Notes under the pieces: generated by a model
What the model was told of the DNA's origin: nothing
Seen by the model: the letters and a program-made list of their open reading frames with translations, nothing else
Databases searched by the model: none
In this document: piece after piece, positions 35,233 through 43,551 of the stretch
Numbering within the stretch: the stretch's first letter is position 1
Layout of the letters: each line of letters opens with the position of its first letter
Assembly (NCBI RefSeq): GCF_900114055.1
Contig: NZ_FORR01000005.1
Span: forward strand, 62,001 to 126,000
DNA from: Thermoflavimicrobium dichotomicum
GTDB taxonomy: Bacteria > Bacillota > Bacilli > Thermoactinomycetales > Thermoactinomycetaceae
Length of the DNA stretch: 64,000 bases
Direction: 5' to 3'
Position numbers and translations under genes: made by a program

Positions 35233-36102
35233 GTGGGAAGTATCCTCTTTGTCTATAAATTAAATTGGGATAGTGTTGCACAATGGGTTGGAGCGATCGG
35301 GCAGTGCTTGGGAGCTTATTTTACTTTTTGGGCTGCCAAAGTGGCATTGCAGGTGGCAAAAGAAACAAAAGATTTACAAAAAGAAATGTTTGAAAGGCAA
35401 TTAGAGGAACAGCGTCACATGCAATCTACAGAGATTAAAATTCGTTTGGCATCTGGTTCAGCAGGGCAAGACAAACGTGACAACCCCATCATTATTCATT
35501 TAAGTAACCCAAAAACGTTTCCTGTTACGGTAGAAAAGGTCGATGTACAACTTACTTTAATTTCACCCAAAGAAGTGCTTTATGTGATGTTAAATGATAT
35601 ACCTTCTCCTTACACCAATCTCAACGAAATAATACTCCCCAAGCGTTTGGAAACAGGGGATTATTTAACGATCCGTCTAGTTGACTTAAAACATCTGATT
35701 ACAGGAATAAAGAAAACCGACCATGACTATGTTGTAAGAACGGAATGGATTGAAGAGGAACCGGAATCATGGGAGGATCTATTGAAAATCAAAATCCGTG
35801 TTCAAGATTCTCTGGGAAGATTTCATGAATCGTCGTTCTACTATACTTATTATGATCCTGAGCTATTCCCGCAATCTCTTATGCGCTGGCGTATTCGCGG
35901 AAACATATACTATGAAAACAGAAGAAAGAAGTATGAGGAATGGCGGCAAAAGAAGTATAGTGAGATCGAGGAACAGATTGAAAACCTCTTTGAAGATGGT
36001 GTCTCCAAAGAAGAATTCATTCATTTAATAGAAAAGATTTTGGAAGAAAATCAATCCAAAGAAGAAATAAAAAGTCTAATCGAAAAGTGGTATAAAGGCT
36101 AA
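35233..36102 (+). CDS. Hypothetical membrane-anchored coiled-coil protein
   Basis: A 289-residue protein with one N-terminal hydrophobic segment (about 13-40, WVGAIGQCLGAYFTFWAAKVAL), a coiled coil (43-65), a beta-rich middle domain (about 68-190) and a charged helical C-terminus (210-289). The GTG at 35233 overlaps an ATG at 35231 that opens only a 10-codon frame (MWEVSSLSIN); the AAGGAG site serves both. Family not recognised. The topology resembles small phage-defence or signalling anchors, but that is not evidence of function. Confidence 0.65.
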   Translation: MGSILFVYKLNWDSVAQWVGAIGQCLGAYFTFWAAKVALQVAKETKDLQKEMFERQLEEQRHMQSTEIKIRLASGSAGQDKRDNPIIIHLSNPKTFPVTVEKVDVQLTLISPKEVLYVMLNDIPSPYTNLNEIILPKRLETGDYLTIRLVDLKHLITGIKKTDHDYVVRTEWIEEEPESWEDLLKIKIRVQDSLGRFHESSFYYTYYDPELFPQSLMRWRIRGNIYYENRRKKYEEWRQKKYSEIEEQIENLFEDGVSKEEFIHLIEKILEENQSKEEIKSLIEKWYKG

Positions 36103-36120
36103 GCATACGAAGATTATAAA

Positions 36121-36148
36121 AAACCACATGTCATTCGGCATGTGGTTT
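36121..36148. terminator. Bidirectional terminator
   Basis: AAACCACATG pairs perfectly with CATGTGGTTT between convergent genes, with A-rich and T-rich flanks. Confidence 0.85.
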
Positions 36149-36949
36149 ATGAATCAGATATTGGTGAATAAAATCGCTGACTCCATCTTCAACATTTGCC
36201 TGGACCACGACATTTGCCTGTTCCAATACACTTGGATGAGCATTGGCTACTGCTGCGAATAAACCAACTTGCTCAATCATGGAAAGGTCGTTACAATGAT
36301 CACCAATGGCAGCAGCTTGTTCGCTGGCAATCTGAAGCTCATTGAGGAGACGAGCGACTGCTTTTCCCTTGGACACTCCTTGAGGCACGATTTCAAAAAA
36401 AGTCTCTCCTGTTTGAATGAAGTCCACAGGCCAGTTCATCGTTGATAATTTTTCTGCGATCTGTTTGATTTGATCCGGTTTGGAAATCGCAGCCACTTTC
36501 ATTATTTCCTGTTTTTTTGGAACTTCTTTGAAAGAAGAAACGAAGTGGGGTTGGAAACCAGTTGCTTGGATCGTAAATGGATTCATTTTCGTAGCATAGA
36601 TTTTATCTATGGTAAAAATAAAGATATCAGCAACGTCAGAGAACATATGATCCAGTTCTTGAGCGATTTCAATAGATAATGCATATTCCAAACATTTGAT
36701 TGGAATCATTTCATTTTGTTTCGGATCATATAACATGGCACCGTTGCAAAGAATAACGGGAATACGGATGTTTAATTGTTGAATAATACGCTTTGATTCG
36801 TGATAGTTCCGTCCTGATGCAATGGTAAATAATCCACCTAACGCTTGAAATTGTTCAATACTTTTTTGATTCATGCCAGAAATTTGATTATTGTTCAGTA
36901 ATGTCCCATCCAAATCCGAAACCAGCAGTGAGTAATTTAAGGTTGGCAA
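36131..36949 (-). CDS. Cof-type HAD-superfamily phosphatase
   Basis: A 272-residue HAD hydrolase of the Cof/YidA group: motif I SDLDGTLLNNN, motif II TIASGRN, the substrate-specificity cap in the middle and motif IV IGDHCNDLSMIEQVG. Acts on sugar phosphates or FMN/PLP-type substrates in relatives. The start is TTG at 36949 with AAAGGA 11 bases before it; a nearer ATG is out of frame and stops at once. Confidence 0.9.
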   Translation of the reverse strand: MPTLNYSLLVSDLDGTLLNNNQISGMNQKSIEQFQALGGLFTIASGRNYHESKRIIQQLNIRIPVILCNGAMLYDPKQNEMIPIKCLEYALSIEIAQELDHMFSDVADIFIFTIDKIYATKMNPFTIQATGFQPHFVSSFKEVPKKQEIMKVAAISKPDQIKQIAEKLSTMNWPVDFIQTGETFFEIVPQGVSKGKAVARLLNELQIASEQAAAIGDHCNDLSMIEQVGLFAAVANAHPSVLEQANVVVQANVEDGVSDFIHQYLIHKPHAE

Positions 36950-37128
36950 TAGTGATCCATTCCTTTCGCATTTCTATATAAACATACATTTATATTACCA
37001 TGACTAAATAAAAGGATTATATAAAAATAGTAAATGTATTTTGCTTTCTGTTTAAGAAATGATCAAAAGAACATCAATAATGTAAAGGCAGGACATAGAT
37101 GGTGACCTGCCTCCCAAATCGAAAACGC

Positions 37129-37947
37129 TTATTTGGAATTTGATTGAAAATAATTCGCTAATTCAATAATCATGCTGCCCATTCGTTCTTCTTGGGGAAC
37201 GATGATTCGTTCAACCCCTTCATTTCGCAAACACTGAGCAGTAAATTTTCCAACGGCTGCAACCACAATGTCTGTTGAAAAAGCATCAAGGAATTGAGAT
37301 AGAAGTCCTTTTTTCTTGACATAATCAAACAGGAATGGGACAGGGGCACCACTTGTAAAAGTGATGGCATCAATTTTTCTGTTTACGATTTCACTTGATA
37401 TGGTTTCTAGTATGCTGGTGTCTGGAGGAATTTGCTGGTAGGGAAGAATCTCTAGTATTTGGGCGTCCTTCTGTTTTAGCATCTGTATGAGATTCAAAGA
37501 TGAATCTCCATACAATTGGATTGCAATACGGTCTCCTGGTGATAGTTGAGGTTCAAGCGGGCGGATCAGACCATCCGTCGTGCCATCTTCATCGCGAACA
37601 GTTAGATCCACGCCTAATTTTTTAAGGGCTTGAACGACTTTAATACCACGTCCAGCTACTTTTGCTTGTTTTATTTTCTCTACAAACTGCTTTTCTACGC
37701 CCATGTTTCTGGCTGTTTCCAAGAGCTTTTCTACTCCAATGCCTGTTGTAAAGATAAACCAATCATTTTTTTCGTTGACGACACGAGAGATTTGGGACTT
37801 GATTTTTTCATCTTCAAAAAAAATGGTTACATTTAAAGAGCGGATCAGAGGAATGCCGCCTTGTTTTTCTACTATCTTACTCATTTCTTCCAATTTTCGT
37901 GTGCCTGTTAGTACTATTCGTTTTCCGTCTAACTTTCGTTTGGTCAT
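37129..37947 (-). CDS. Uroporphyrinogen-III synthase-like protein
   Basis: A 272-residue HemD-fold protein. Two alternating alpha/beta domains are seen, with WFIFTTGIGVEKLLE near residue 62 and AITFTSGAPVPFLFDYV near residue 195. GGAGGATC precedes the ATG. Stand-alone HemD paralogues of this sort occur beside nitrite/sirohaem or unknown genes; no other tetrapyrrole gene is near, so it could be a specialised or regulatory paralogue rather than the main haem-pathway enzyme. Confidence 0.8.
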   Translation of the reverse strand: MTKRKLDGKRIVLTGTRKLEEMSKIVEKQGGIPLIRSLNVTIFFEDEKIKSQISRVVNEKNDWFIFTTGIGVEKLLETARNMGVEKQFVEKIKQAKVAGRGIKVVQALKKLGVDLTVRDEDGTTDGLIRPLEPQLSPGDRIAIQLYGDSSLNLIQMLKQKDAQILEILPYQQIPPDTSILETISSEIVNRKIDAITFTSGAPVPFLFDYVKKKGLLSQFLDAFSTDIVVAAVGKFTAQCLRNEGVERIIVPQEERMGSMIIELANYFQSNSK

Positions 37948-38077
37948 TGGCGATCCTCCTGATTTGATATTTTCTGAGGAAATGAAATAGGCTCTACTCT
38001 TAAAAAGTTTGTTTATATGAATCTTAAATGAAGTAAATCATTCAATCAATGTTATCAATCATCATAAATGATCGCAT

Positions 38078-38221
38078 TTAAAAAGTCCAAGCTAATTTTT
38101 TATTGCTTTCCAGATCCTCCAATATTTTGCGATGTTTATTTGGATTTAACAGCTTGGTTTTATCAAGTTTTTTGATCTCTTTCGGACTGAACCATTTATA
38201 GGACAAGATATCCTCTTCATT
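38078..38221 (-). pseudogene. C-terminal gene fragment (possibly Nudix)
   Basis: A 47-codon frame with no start, EEDILSYKWFSPKEIKKLDK and onwards, ending in a normal stop at 38078. The YKWFSPKEI pattern recalls the tail of Nudix hydrolases, but this is tentative. It is cut off at about 38222, where unrelated sequence begins. Confidence 0.45.
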
Positions 38222-38482
38222 GCTACAAACTTATTTCAAGCAATTATCGAGGCAGTTTGCTATGGAACAGGTTGAGTATTACAAACCCAGGTAGACGAAC
38301 TAGTAGAGCAAGCAGGAAACGAACAATGGAAGCCAACCAAATTCAATATGAGTTACGAGCATTGATGAATCGAACAATGGATCATGGAATATTCGTCACG
38401 GCTGAATCAGAGGACGTGACATTGACGGATAAGACTGAATTCATTTTCAACTACATGCAATACTTCATCCTCTTGGTTCTGT
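38222..38482 (+). other. Degenerate region
   Basis: Short broken frames on the plus strand (for example TMEANQIQYELRALMNRTMDHG) with no good start. They appear to be the remains of a gene. No family can be named. Confidence 0.35.
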
Positions 38483-38713
38483 TTAGCTTAATAAGAAGGG
38501 TGAATAAATTCTATCTATATCAGTGTCTATAACAAAATCAACTTCTATGTCATTGTCATAAGGAATTTGTTCAAAGTTATGAAGCCTGCAAAATACATTA
38601 GGAAGGTCTCTAATTTCGTAAGTGAATTCTTTGGCTTGAAAATATTTATGTTTTAATTGTTGTTTAGAACACTTTCTACCTGTAAGCAGAGCTTTAACAA
38701 AAATACCATTCAT
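38483..38713 (-). CDS. Hypothetical short protein, possibly truncated
   Basis: A 76-codon AT-rich frame from the ATG at 38713 (MNGIFVKALLTGRKCSKQQL..), ending DFVIDTDIDRIYSPFLLS. Codon use looks coding, but the ribosome site is weak and the surroundings are full of fragments, so it may be a 3' remnant. Confidence 0.35.
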   Translation of the reverse strand: MNGIFVKALLTGRKCSKQQLKHKYFQAKEFTYEIRDLPNVFCRLHNFEQIPYDNDIEVDFVIDTDIDRIYSPFLLS

Positions 38714-38734
38714 TTCAATTATCAAGATGATCAC

Positions 38735-39060
38735 GACTGGTTGCTATTCAGTCATATAGCTTATTAGTTTAATCATCTCCAGTTTAACACATATTCTTCC
38801 TTCGATTATCTTTCTTGAAGAAATAAAGTAAATTGTTCAATAAGATTTTCCTTTGTCGACTGTTTCTTCATCTAGGATGACAATCCTTACTTGAGCTTCC
38901 TCTACCCCGAATATTACCTCGAGTACTAAACGCTTAGAAAAGTTTCTTCCAATCGCAACTTTTTGCTCCGCTTCCTAGCGTAACTGTCACGTCGGTGATA
39001 CGTCATTTTTTTGTCATGATTAATGATCTCAAGATGTCCTAATCAATTCAGTCGGAGAGA
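38735..39060. other. Gene-free, decayed DNA
   Basis: No frame of useful length on either strand, and no RNA signature seen. It lies inside a 1.4-kb stretch of gene fragments. Confidence 0.5.
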
Positions 39061-39444
39061 GTGAAAGTATATAGCTCTGTACAAGGAATCGAACAGTCTC
39101 ACCAGATTGCGGTAGTCGTTCAGTTGATGGTGCAGTCTTAAATTTCGGAAGTATTGTTTACGGCTGATTCGATTACAGGCAGCTGCACAAAAATGACAGG
39201 GAATTTCGTCTATGGATTGGGGGAGCAGCTTGTATCCGGAGAAGCCAATGCCTATTCTTTTACATTTACAAGACTAAAATATGAGGGTCCACATGAGTTT
39301 AAGAGGTACGCATTCGAGCTGTATAAATTGGCTGACAGGCTTGAGAAGAAATTGGGTAGCCCTCAGGATATTGAATGGGATGTTGCAAAAGGGAAAACGA
39401 TAACAATAATAGATTACGGATTGCATTGGCTAGATAGTACTTAA
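39061..39444 (+). pseudogene. Fragment of a PEP synthase/rifampicin-phosphotransferase-type enzyme
   Basis: In one frame the sequence reads QIAVVVQLMVQS, a TAA stop at 39139-39141, then LFTADSITGS, FVYGLGEQLVSGEANAYSF and SPQDIEWDVAKGKT. This is the PPDK_N ATP-grasp segment of PEP synthase or rifampicin phosphotransferase, where VMVQSEISGVLFTADPITG is expected. The nonsense codon, and loss of everything before and after about 125 codons, show it is dead. Confidence 0.8.
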
Positions 39445-39569
39445 CTGATCTTATGTTTCATTGGTTCTTAACCTTACTTATCTGTGAAAAAACGTCGGAA
39501 CCCCAAAAAGCAAAAGAAAAAGCACCGCTTAGGTACTTGTCGTTTATGATAAAATGCCGAAAAACTCTT

Positions 39570-40469
39570 TTAAGTTTCGGTCATAACACCTCCATTAACA
39601 TGCAAAACCTGCCCGGTAACAAATGAGGCATCATCAGACGCCAAATAAACGTATGTCGGGGCTAGTTCGAACGGCTGCCCTGCACGTTTCATGGGTGTTT
39701 CCGTACCAAAAGTTTTTACATATTCAGCCGAATAGCTCGATACAATTAAGGGGGTCCAAACCGGTCCCGGAGCCACAGCATTCACCCGTATTCCTTTTTT
39801 AACCAATTGCAATGACAACGAACGAGTAAAAGAGACGATCGCTCCTTTTGTTGAAGAATAATCAACGAGTAAAGGAGCACCCGCATAAGCTGTCACTGAA
39901 GTAGTACTAATGATGGAACTTCCCCTCCGCAGGTAGGGCAACGCCGCCTGGGTCATGAAAAAATGCGGGTAAATGTTAGTTCGAAAAGTATTTTCTAATT
40001 GTTCTCTAGAAATATCTAGGATACTCTTTTGCGGGAACTGTACAGCTTGATTCAACACAAGTATATTTATTTTCCCATAATGCTCGATGGTCTTTTGTAC
40101 GACTTCATGGCAAAAGGATTCTTCACGCAGGTCACCAGGGATCGTCAGGCAACTTCGACCGTAATGTTCAACCAACCTCTTAGTTTCGTTTGCATCTTCG
40201 TGCTCATACAAATAAGCTATCGCCACGTCAGCGCCTTCTTTTGCAAAACTGATTGCAACTGCACGACCGATTCCACTATCACCGCCGGTGATAATGGCAA
40301 CCTTGTCCGTTAATTTACCACTTCCTACATAATAAGGATTATCGGATATTGGCAAGGGTTTCATTAAGTATTCTAAACCAGGTTGTTTTTCCTGATGCTG
40401 TGGAGGAAAGGTAACAGGAATTTGTTTGCATATGGTTTGAAATCCATAATATGGATACATTGGAATCAT
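39570..40469 (-). CDS. SDR-family oxidoreductase (YhdF/general-stress type)
   Basis: A 299-residue SDR with a long N-terminal extension (about 50 residues), characteristic of the YhdF/YdaD/YhxC group. Cofactor motif ITGGDSGIGRAVAISFA and active-site YSSTKGAIVSF are intact, and it ends FVTGQVLHVNGG. The ATG at 40469 has GGGGG 9 bases upstream. Substrate unknown; relatives belong to the sigma-B stress response in Bacillus. Confidence 0.88.
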   Translation of the reverse strand: MIPMYPYYGFQTICKQIPVTFPPQHQEKQPGLEYLMKPLPISDNPYYVGSGKLTDKVAIITGGDSGIGRAVAISFAKEGADVAIAYLYEHEDANETKRLVEHYGRSCLTIPGDLREESFCHEVVQKTIEHYGKINILVLNQAVQFPQKSILDISREQLENTFRTNIYPHFFMTQAALPYLRRGSSIISTTSVTAYAGAPLLVDYSSTKGAIVSFTRSLSLQLVKKGIRVNAVAPGPVWTPLIVSSYSAEYVKTFGTETPMKRAGQPFELAPTYVYLASDDASFVTGQVLHVNGGVMTET

Positions 40470-40568
40470 AGGTGATACCCCCTGGATAATAATGTGCACA
40501 GTAGGATATTCACCTAGATTTGTTAATGTTCCAAAACTGATCGCTTAGGTGGGAAGTAGTAGAGACAT

Positions 40569-40690
40569 GAGGCCGTTGACAAACCCGGTTTTCCTTTTCC
40601 AGTTGAACGACTTCTTGCTCGTTTTTAAGCAACGGGAGTGAAACGGAAAAGTAAAACCGGCATATAACGGAAACTTTGTCAACAAGCTGA
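40569..40690 (+). mobile_element. Small palindromic element, copy B
   Basis: Nearly identical to copies A and C, starting GAGGCCGTTGACAAACCCGG and ending TTTGTCAACAAGCTGA, with one break in the right arm (GGAAAAGTAAAACCGG). The right flank is a small hairpin, GTTGC-N8-GCAAC, followed by TTTTT. No matching left flank is seen, so one side has probably been lost. Confidence 0.85.
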
Positions 40691-40769
40691 CATGTTGCTT
40701 GCTTAGGCAACGTGGATTTTTCCTGGTCTACTTTACTAAGTTGGTGAGCAAAAACTGGCGGAGGAAGGC

Positions 40770-41009
40770 TTAAAATGCAAAAGACAGGTAGCTCAAAGTG
40801 CCCAGTTCATAGCTCCGATGCAAAATCTTTGCTTTGCTATCAGGATTTCCACTTCCCATTGCGATAAACAATGGAACGAAATGCTCAGGCCTGGGCACTG
40901 CCAGACTGGCATGTGGAGCCAGCTCTTGATAGGAGAATAGGGAAGACAAATCCCTATTTTGAATTTTATCGATTAACCAATCATCAAATTCTACGGCCCA
41001 TGGTTCTCC
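40770..41009 (-). pseudogene. C-terminal fragment of a DODA-type extradiol dioxygenase
   Basis: Eighty codons without a start encode EPWAVEFDDWLIDKI, APHASLAVPRPEHFVPLF and a final GTLSYLSFAF, the C-terminus of the 4,5-DOPA-dioxygenase-like (YgiD) family. It is joined directly to the end of the DsbA-family gene, whose stop codon lies inside it. A deletion has evidently removed the first two thirds of the dioxygenase. Confidence 0.8.
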
Positions 41010-41644
41010 ATATCACAGGCGAGGCCGGCAGAGGGATTAAACGTTTCATTTTTTAATTCCTGATTGATGATTTTTTCGAAGACTTTCTTGCTGCGTATCC
41101 CTTGAACTACTTGCTTTCCAATGACAAAGGTAGGAACGGCGTGAATATTTGCCTCTTCATATGCATGACGCAAGGTAGCTAAATGGGTATCTTTGTACTT
41201 TCTTGTTTCTAAAGCGTTTTTAAATTCTTCGGCATTCAGGCCAATTTCACTGGCCAGTTTGGTGAGTACGTCGATTTCACCAATATTTTGTCCTTCTTGA
41301 AAAAATGCAGTAAATACCCGATCATTGTACTCATTCGCCTTTCCGTGTTCTTTGGCGTATTGGAACCCTTCAAAAGCCAAATGAGTGTAGGGGTGAGGGG
41401 AGAATGGTGGCAGTTTCATATCGATCCCCCATTTTTTTGCATAAGGGAGAATTACGGTTTTCCATCCTTCTAATTTGCCAGGGTCATTCCAAGGATCTAC
41501 AGGTGGGGTGGGATAAGGTTGCAATTCAAATGGCATCCATTCCACTACGATATCTTTTCCTTTAATGGTTTCTTCGAGCAGCTTTTTACCCAAAAAGCAA
41601 AAGGGACAAACATAATCAGAATAAACTTTCATTTTAAGTGTCAT
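40991..41644 (-). CDS. DsbA-family (FrnE-like) oxidoreductase
   Basis: A 217-residue thioredoxin-fold protein with an inserted helical domain. The redox motif CPFC lies in VYSDYVCPFCFLGKKLL, and the cis-proline loop is VPTFVIG. No signal peptide, so it is cytoplasmic like FrnE and related isomerases. AGGAGG precedes the ATG. The last residues (ENHGP) run into a dioxygenase fragment, so the native C-terminus may be altered slightly. An Rrf2 operator-like palindrome sits in its promoter region at 41825-41847. Confidence 0.88.
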   Translation of the reverse strand: MTLKMKVYSDYVCPFCFLGKKLLEETIKGKDIVVEWMPFELQPYPTPPVDPWNDPGKLEGWKTVILPYAKKWGIDMKLPPFSPHPYTHLAFEGFQYAKEHGKANEYNDRVFTAFFQEGQNIGEIDVLTKLASEIGLNAEEFKNALETRKYKDTHLATLRHAYEEANIHAVPTFVIGKQVVQGIRSKKVFEKIINQELKNETFNPSAGLACDMENHGP

Positions 41645-41689
41645 ATTTGTTCCTCCTGAAATTTTGATGGTGATGATAAGAGCGGGTTA

Positions 41690-41767
41690 CCAGCCTGTAG
41701 ACAAAATTTCTGTTATATGCCGGTTTTCCTTTTCAGTTTTTAACTGCTAGCAAGAGTCGTTCAACTG
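41690..41767 (-). mobile_element. Small palindromic element, half copy E
   Basis: Matches one arm and the centre of copies A-D in reverse orientation (CCAGCCTGTAGACAAA, then TTATATGCCGGTTTTCC, then GTCGTTCAACTG) but lacks the second arm. Confidence 0.65.
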
Positions 41768-41812
41768 ATTTATAAAAGAAGGGTGAAAGATTGTGATCAT
41801 TAACTGTTGAAC

Positions 41813-41859
41813 TTTTTTCGATTAGTTGTAACAAATATGGTTACAACTAATCGAAAAAA
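41813..41859. promoter_or_regulatory. 20-bp perfect hairpin: terminator plus Rrf2-type operator
   Basis: TTTTTTCGATTAGTTGTAAC (41813-41832) and its exact inverse (41840-41859) surround a 7-base loop. It lies between the rrf2 stop codon and the dsbA promoter. Its core, GTTGTAAC-N7-GTTACAAC, repeats the palindrome found before rrf2, so it probably both ends rrf2 transcription and serves as an operator for dsbA. Confidence 0.7.
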
Positions 41860-41860
41860 A

Positions 41861-42301
41861 TTAGTTGTGAGTTGCTTTGTTTTTTTGAATCAGTTCTGTA
41901 ACCAATTGTTTTATGGTAATTTCTGCCAACACTTGTTCCATAGCAGCTTGAGCACGATGCAGAATCAACTCAAGAACAGATTGGATGCTGGCTCCAACCG
42001 GACAATTGGGATTGGGATGTTCATGAAATTGAAAGAGTTGACCTTCCTCAACTACTTCCACCGCTTTGTATATATCAAGCAAGGTGATTTCGTCTAGGTC
42101 TTTTAAAAGATATGCTCCGCCTGTTCCAGGGCGAACATTTACCAATCCTGCTTTTTTCAGCTTTCCAATGACTCTGCGAATAATGACTGGATGAGTGTTG
42201 ACACTTCCGGAGATCCATTCCGAAGTACAATGAGCATTTTTTTCTATGGATAACAGAGACAAAATGTGAACAGCTACGGTAAAACGGCTACTGATTTTCA
42301 T
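41861..42301 (-). CDS. Rrf2-family transcriptional regulator
   Basis: A 146-residue Rrf2 protein: RFTVAVHILSLLSIEKNAHCTSEWISGSVNTHPVIIRRVIGKLKKAGLV winged helix (positions 5-53), ARPGTGG-like VRPGTGGAYLLKDL, and a dimerisation helix. Only the cysteines at about residues 24 and 94 are seen (HCTSEW, PNCPVG), so an iron-sulfur cluster of the IscR/NsrR type is unlikely; a thiol switch of the YwnA/CymR type fits better. GAGGGTGA precedes the ATG at 42301. It points at the dsbA gene downstream. Confidence 0.85.
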   Translation of the reverse strand: MKISSRFTVAVHILSLLSIEKNAHCTSEWISGSVNTHPVIIRRVIGKLKKAGLVNVRPGTGGAYLLKDLDEITLLDIYKAVEVVEEGQLFQFHEHPNPNCPVGASIQSVLELILHRAQAAMEQVLAEITIKQLVTELIQKNKATHN

Positions 42302-42315
42302 AAGTTCACCCTCTT

Positions 42316-42342
42316 TTGTTGTAATCATTATAGTTACAACAA
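42316..42342. promoter_or_regulatory. Rrf2 operator before its own gene
   Basis: TTGTTGTAA and TTACAACAA form an inverted repeat with a 9-base spacer just upstream of rrf2. It matches the palindrome at 41825-41847. Confidence 0.7.
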
Positions 42343-42483
42343 GTCAGGAAAGTCAAGCGCTACATTTTCCTTTGCCTTATTTTTTCTATTACGAATGATT
42401 CATATAAAAACAAATGAAAATTTCGTGATAATATAAAAGAAAACCTACTAGGAGTCAGAAGAATAAGGGGAGCTAGCGAAAAA

Positions 42484-42855
42484 ATGAAATGGATACGGAT
42501 CGGTGTACAAGTTGGTATCTTGATTCTTCTCAATGAGCTGGGGAAAATGATTAGCCATTGGTTACATTTACCTATTCCAGGTAGTATTATAGGTTTTTTT
42601 CTTTTATTTTTTTGTCTAAAAAGGAAGTGGATTTCTATAAGTTGGGTAGAAGCAGGGGCAAGCTTTTTGCTAGGTGAAATGCTTCTTTTCTTTATTCCCC
42701 CTGTTGTAGGAATTATTCAGTTTAAAGAAGTGATCCTGTCTAGCGGAATTCATCTATTGTTAGTCATTGTGATCGGAACTGTCGTCATTATGGTTGCTAC
42801 TGCCTGGTTAGTGGAAAAAGTGTATCGGCTCAGAAGGGAGGAAACAACTGAATGA
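42484..42855 (+). CDS. CidA/LrgA-family holin-like protein
   Basis: A 123-residue protein with four hydrophobic helices and the PIPGSIIGFFLLFFCL signature of CidA/LrgA. It acts in the membrane with its partner in autolysis control or in pyruvate/metabolite efflux. AAGGGGAG lies upstream. It overlaps the next gene by 4 bases. Whether it is the cid or lrg type cannot be told. Confidence 0.9.
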   Translation: MKWIRIGVQVGILILLNELGKMISHWLHLPIPGSIIGFFLLFFCLKRKWISISWVEAGASFLLGEMLLFFIPPVVGIIQFKEVILSSGIHLLLVIVIGTVVIMVATAWLVEKVYRLRREETTE

Positions 42856-43550
42856 AAGTCTGGATCAGTCTAATTATGACGATTATGATTTACCTATTGT
42901 TCAAAAATATTTATCGCAAGTGGAAGGTCATAGTTTTAATCCCGGTATTTATATGTCCATTGTTTTTTATTTTTCTCCTTATAATCATGGACTTTCCTTA
43001 TGAACAATATCATCAGGGAACGAAATGGCTTACCTATCTATTACAGCCTGCTACGGTAGCCTTTGCAGTTCCCATGTATAAACATTGGCATTTACTGAAG
43101 AAAAATATGGTGGAGATTCTAAGTGGGGTCCTATTTGGTGTTACATTTTCTGTTTTTGTTACGATGTTTTTTTCCTTGCTCTTTGGCTTTTCCAGTTTCA
43201 TTACTCATAGCTTAGTCCCACGATCCATCACGACACCCATTGCCGTGACGATTACTGAAAAGATTGGTGGAAATGCAAGTTTGACTGCTGCTTTTGTTAT
43301 TTTGACAGGAATTACAGGTTTGATGCTTGGCCAGTTTTTGATTCGACTGTTGCGTCTAAAAACGCCTCTCGCCAAAGGAATGATGTTTGGAGTAGGAGCA
43401 CATGGGATCGGAACATCAAAAGCTTTCGAAATAGGGGAAATAGAAGGGACTTTTTCCAGCCTGGCGATGATTCTGGCAGCTATTTTTGGTGTATTCTTTA
43501 TCCCTTTGCTCGCACCTTTGGTTGAGAAATTCTTTGCACTTTGGATTTGA
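42852..43550 (+). CDS. CidB/LrgB-family membrane protein
   Basis: A 232-residue, multi-helix protein with the LrgB hallmarks SITTPIAVTITEKIGG and GAHGIGTSKAFEIGEIEGTFSSLAM. Translationally coupled to the CidA/LrgA gene (ATGA overlap). Its stop codon TGA is part of the TTGAC at which a 383-bp IS605-type element inserted, so the coding sequence is intact but its terminator is now 390 bases away. Confidence 0.92.
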   Translation: MKVWISLIMTIMIYLLFKNIYRKWKVIVLIPVFICPLFFIFLLIIMDFPYEQYHQGTKWLTYLLQPATVAFAVPMYKHWHLLKKNMVEILSGVLFGVTFSVFVTMFFSLLFGFSSFITHSLVPRSITTPIAVTITEKIGGNASLTAAFVILTGITGLMLGQFLIRLLRLKTPLAKGMMFGVGAHGIGTSKAFEIGEIEGTFSSLAMILAAIFGVFFIPLLAPLVEKFFALWI

Positions 43551-43551
43551 C

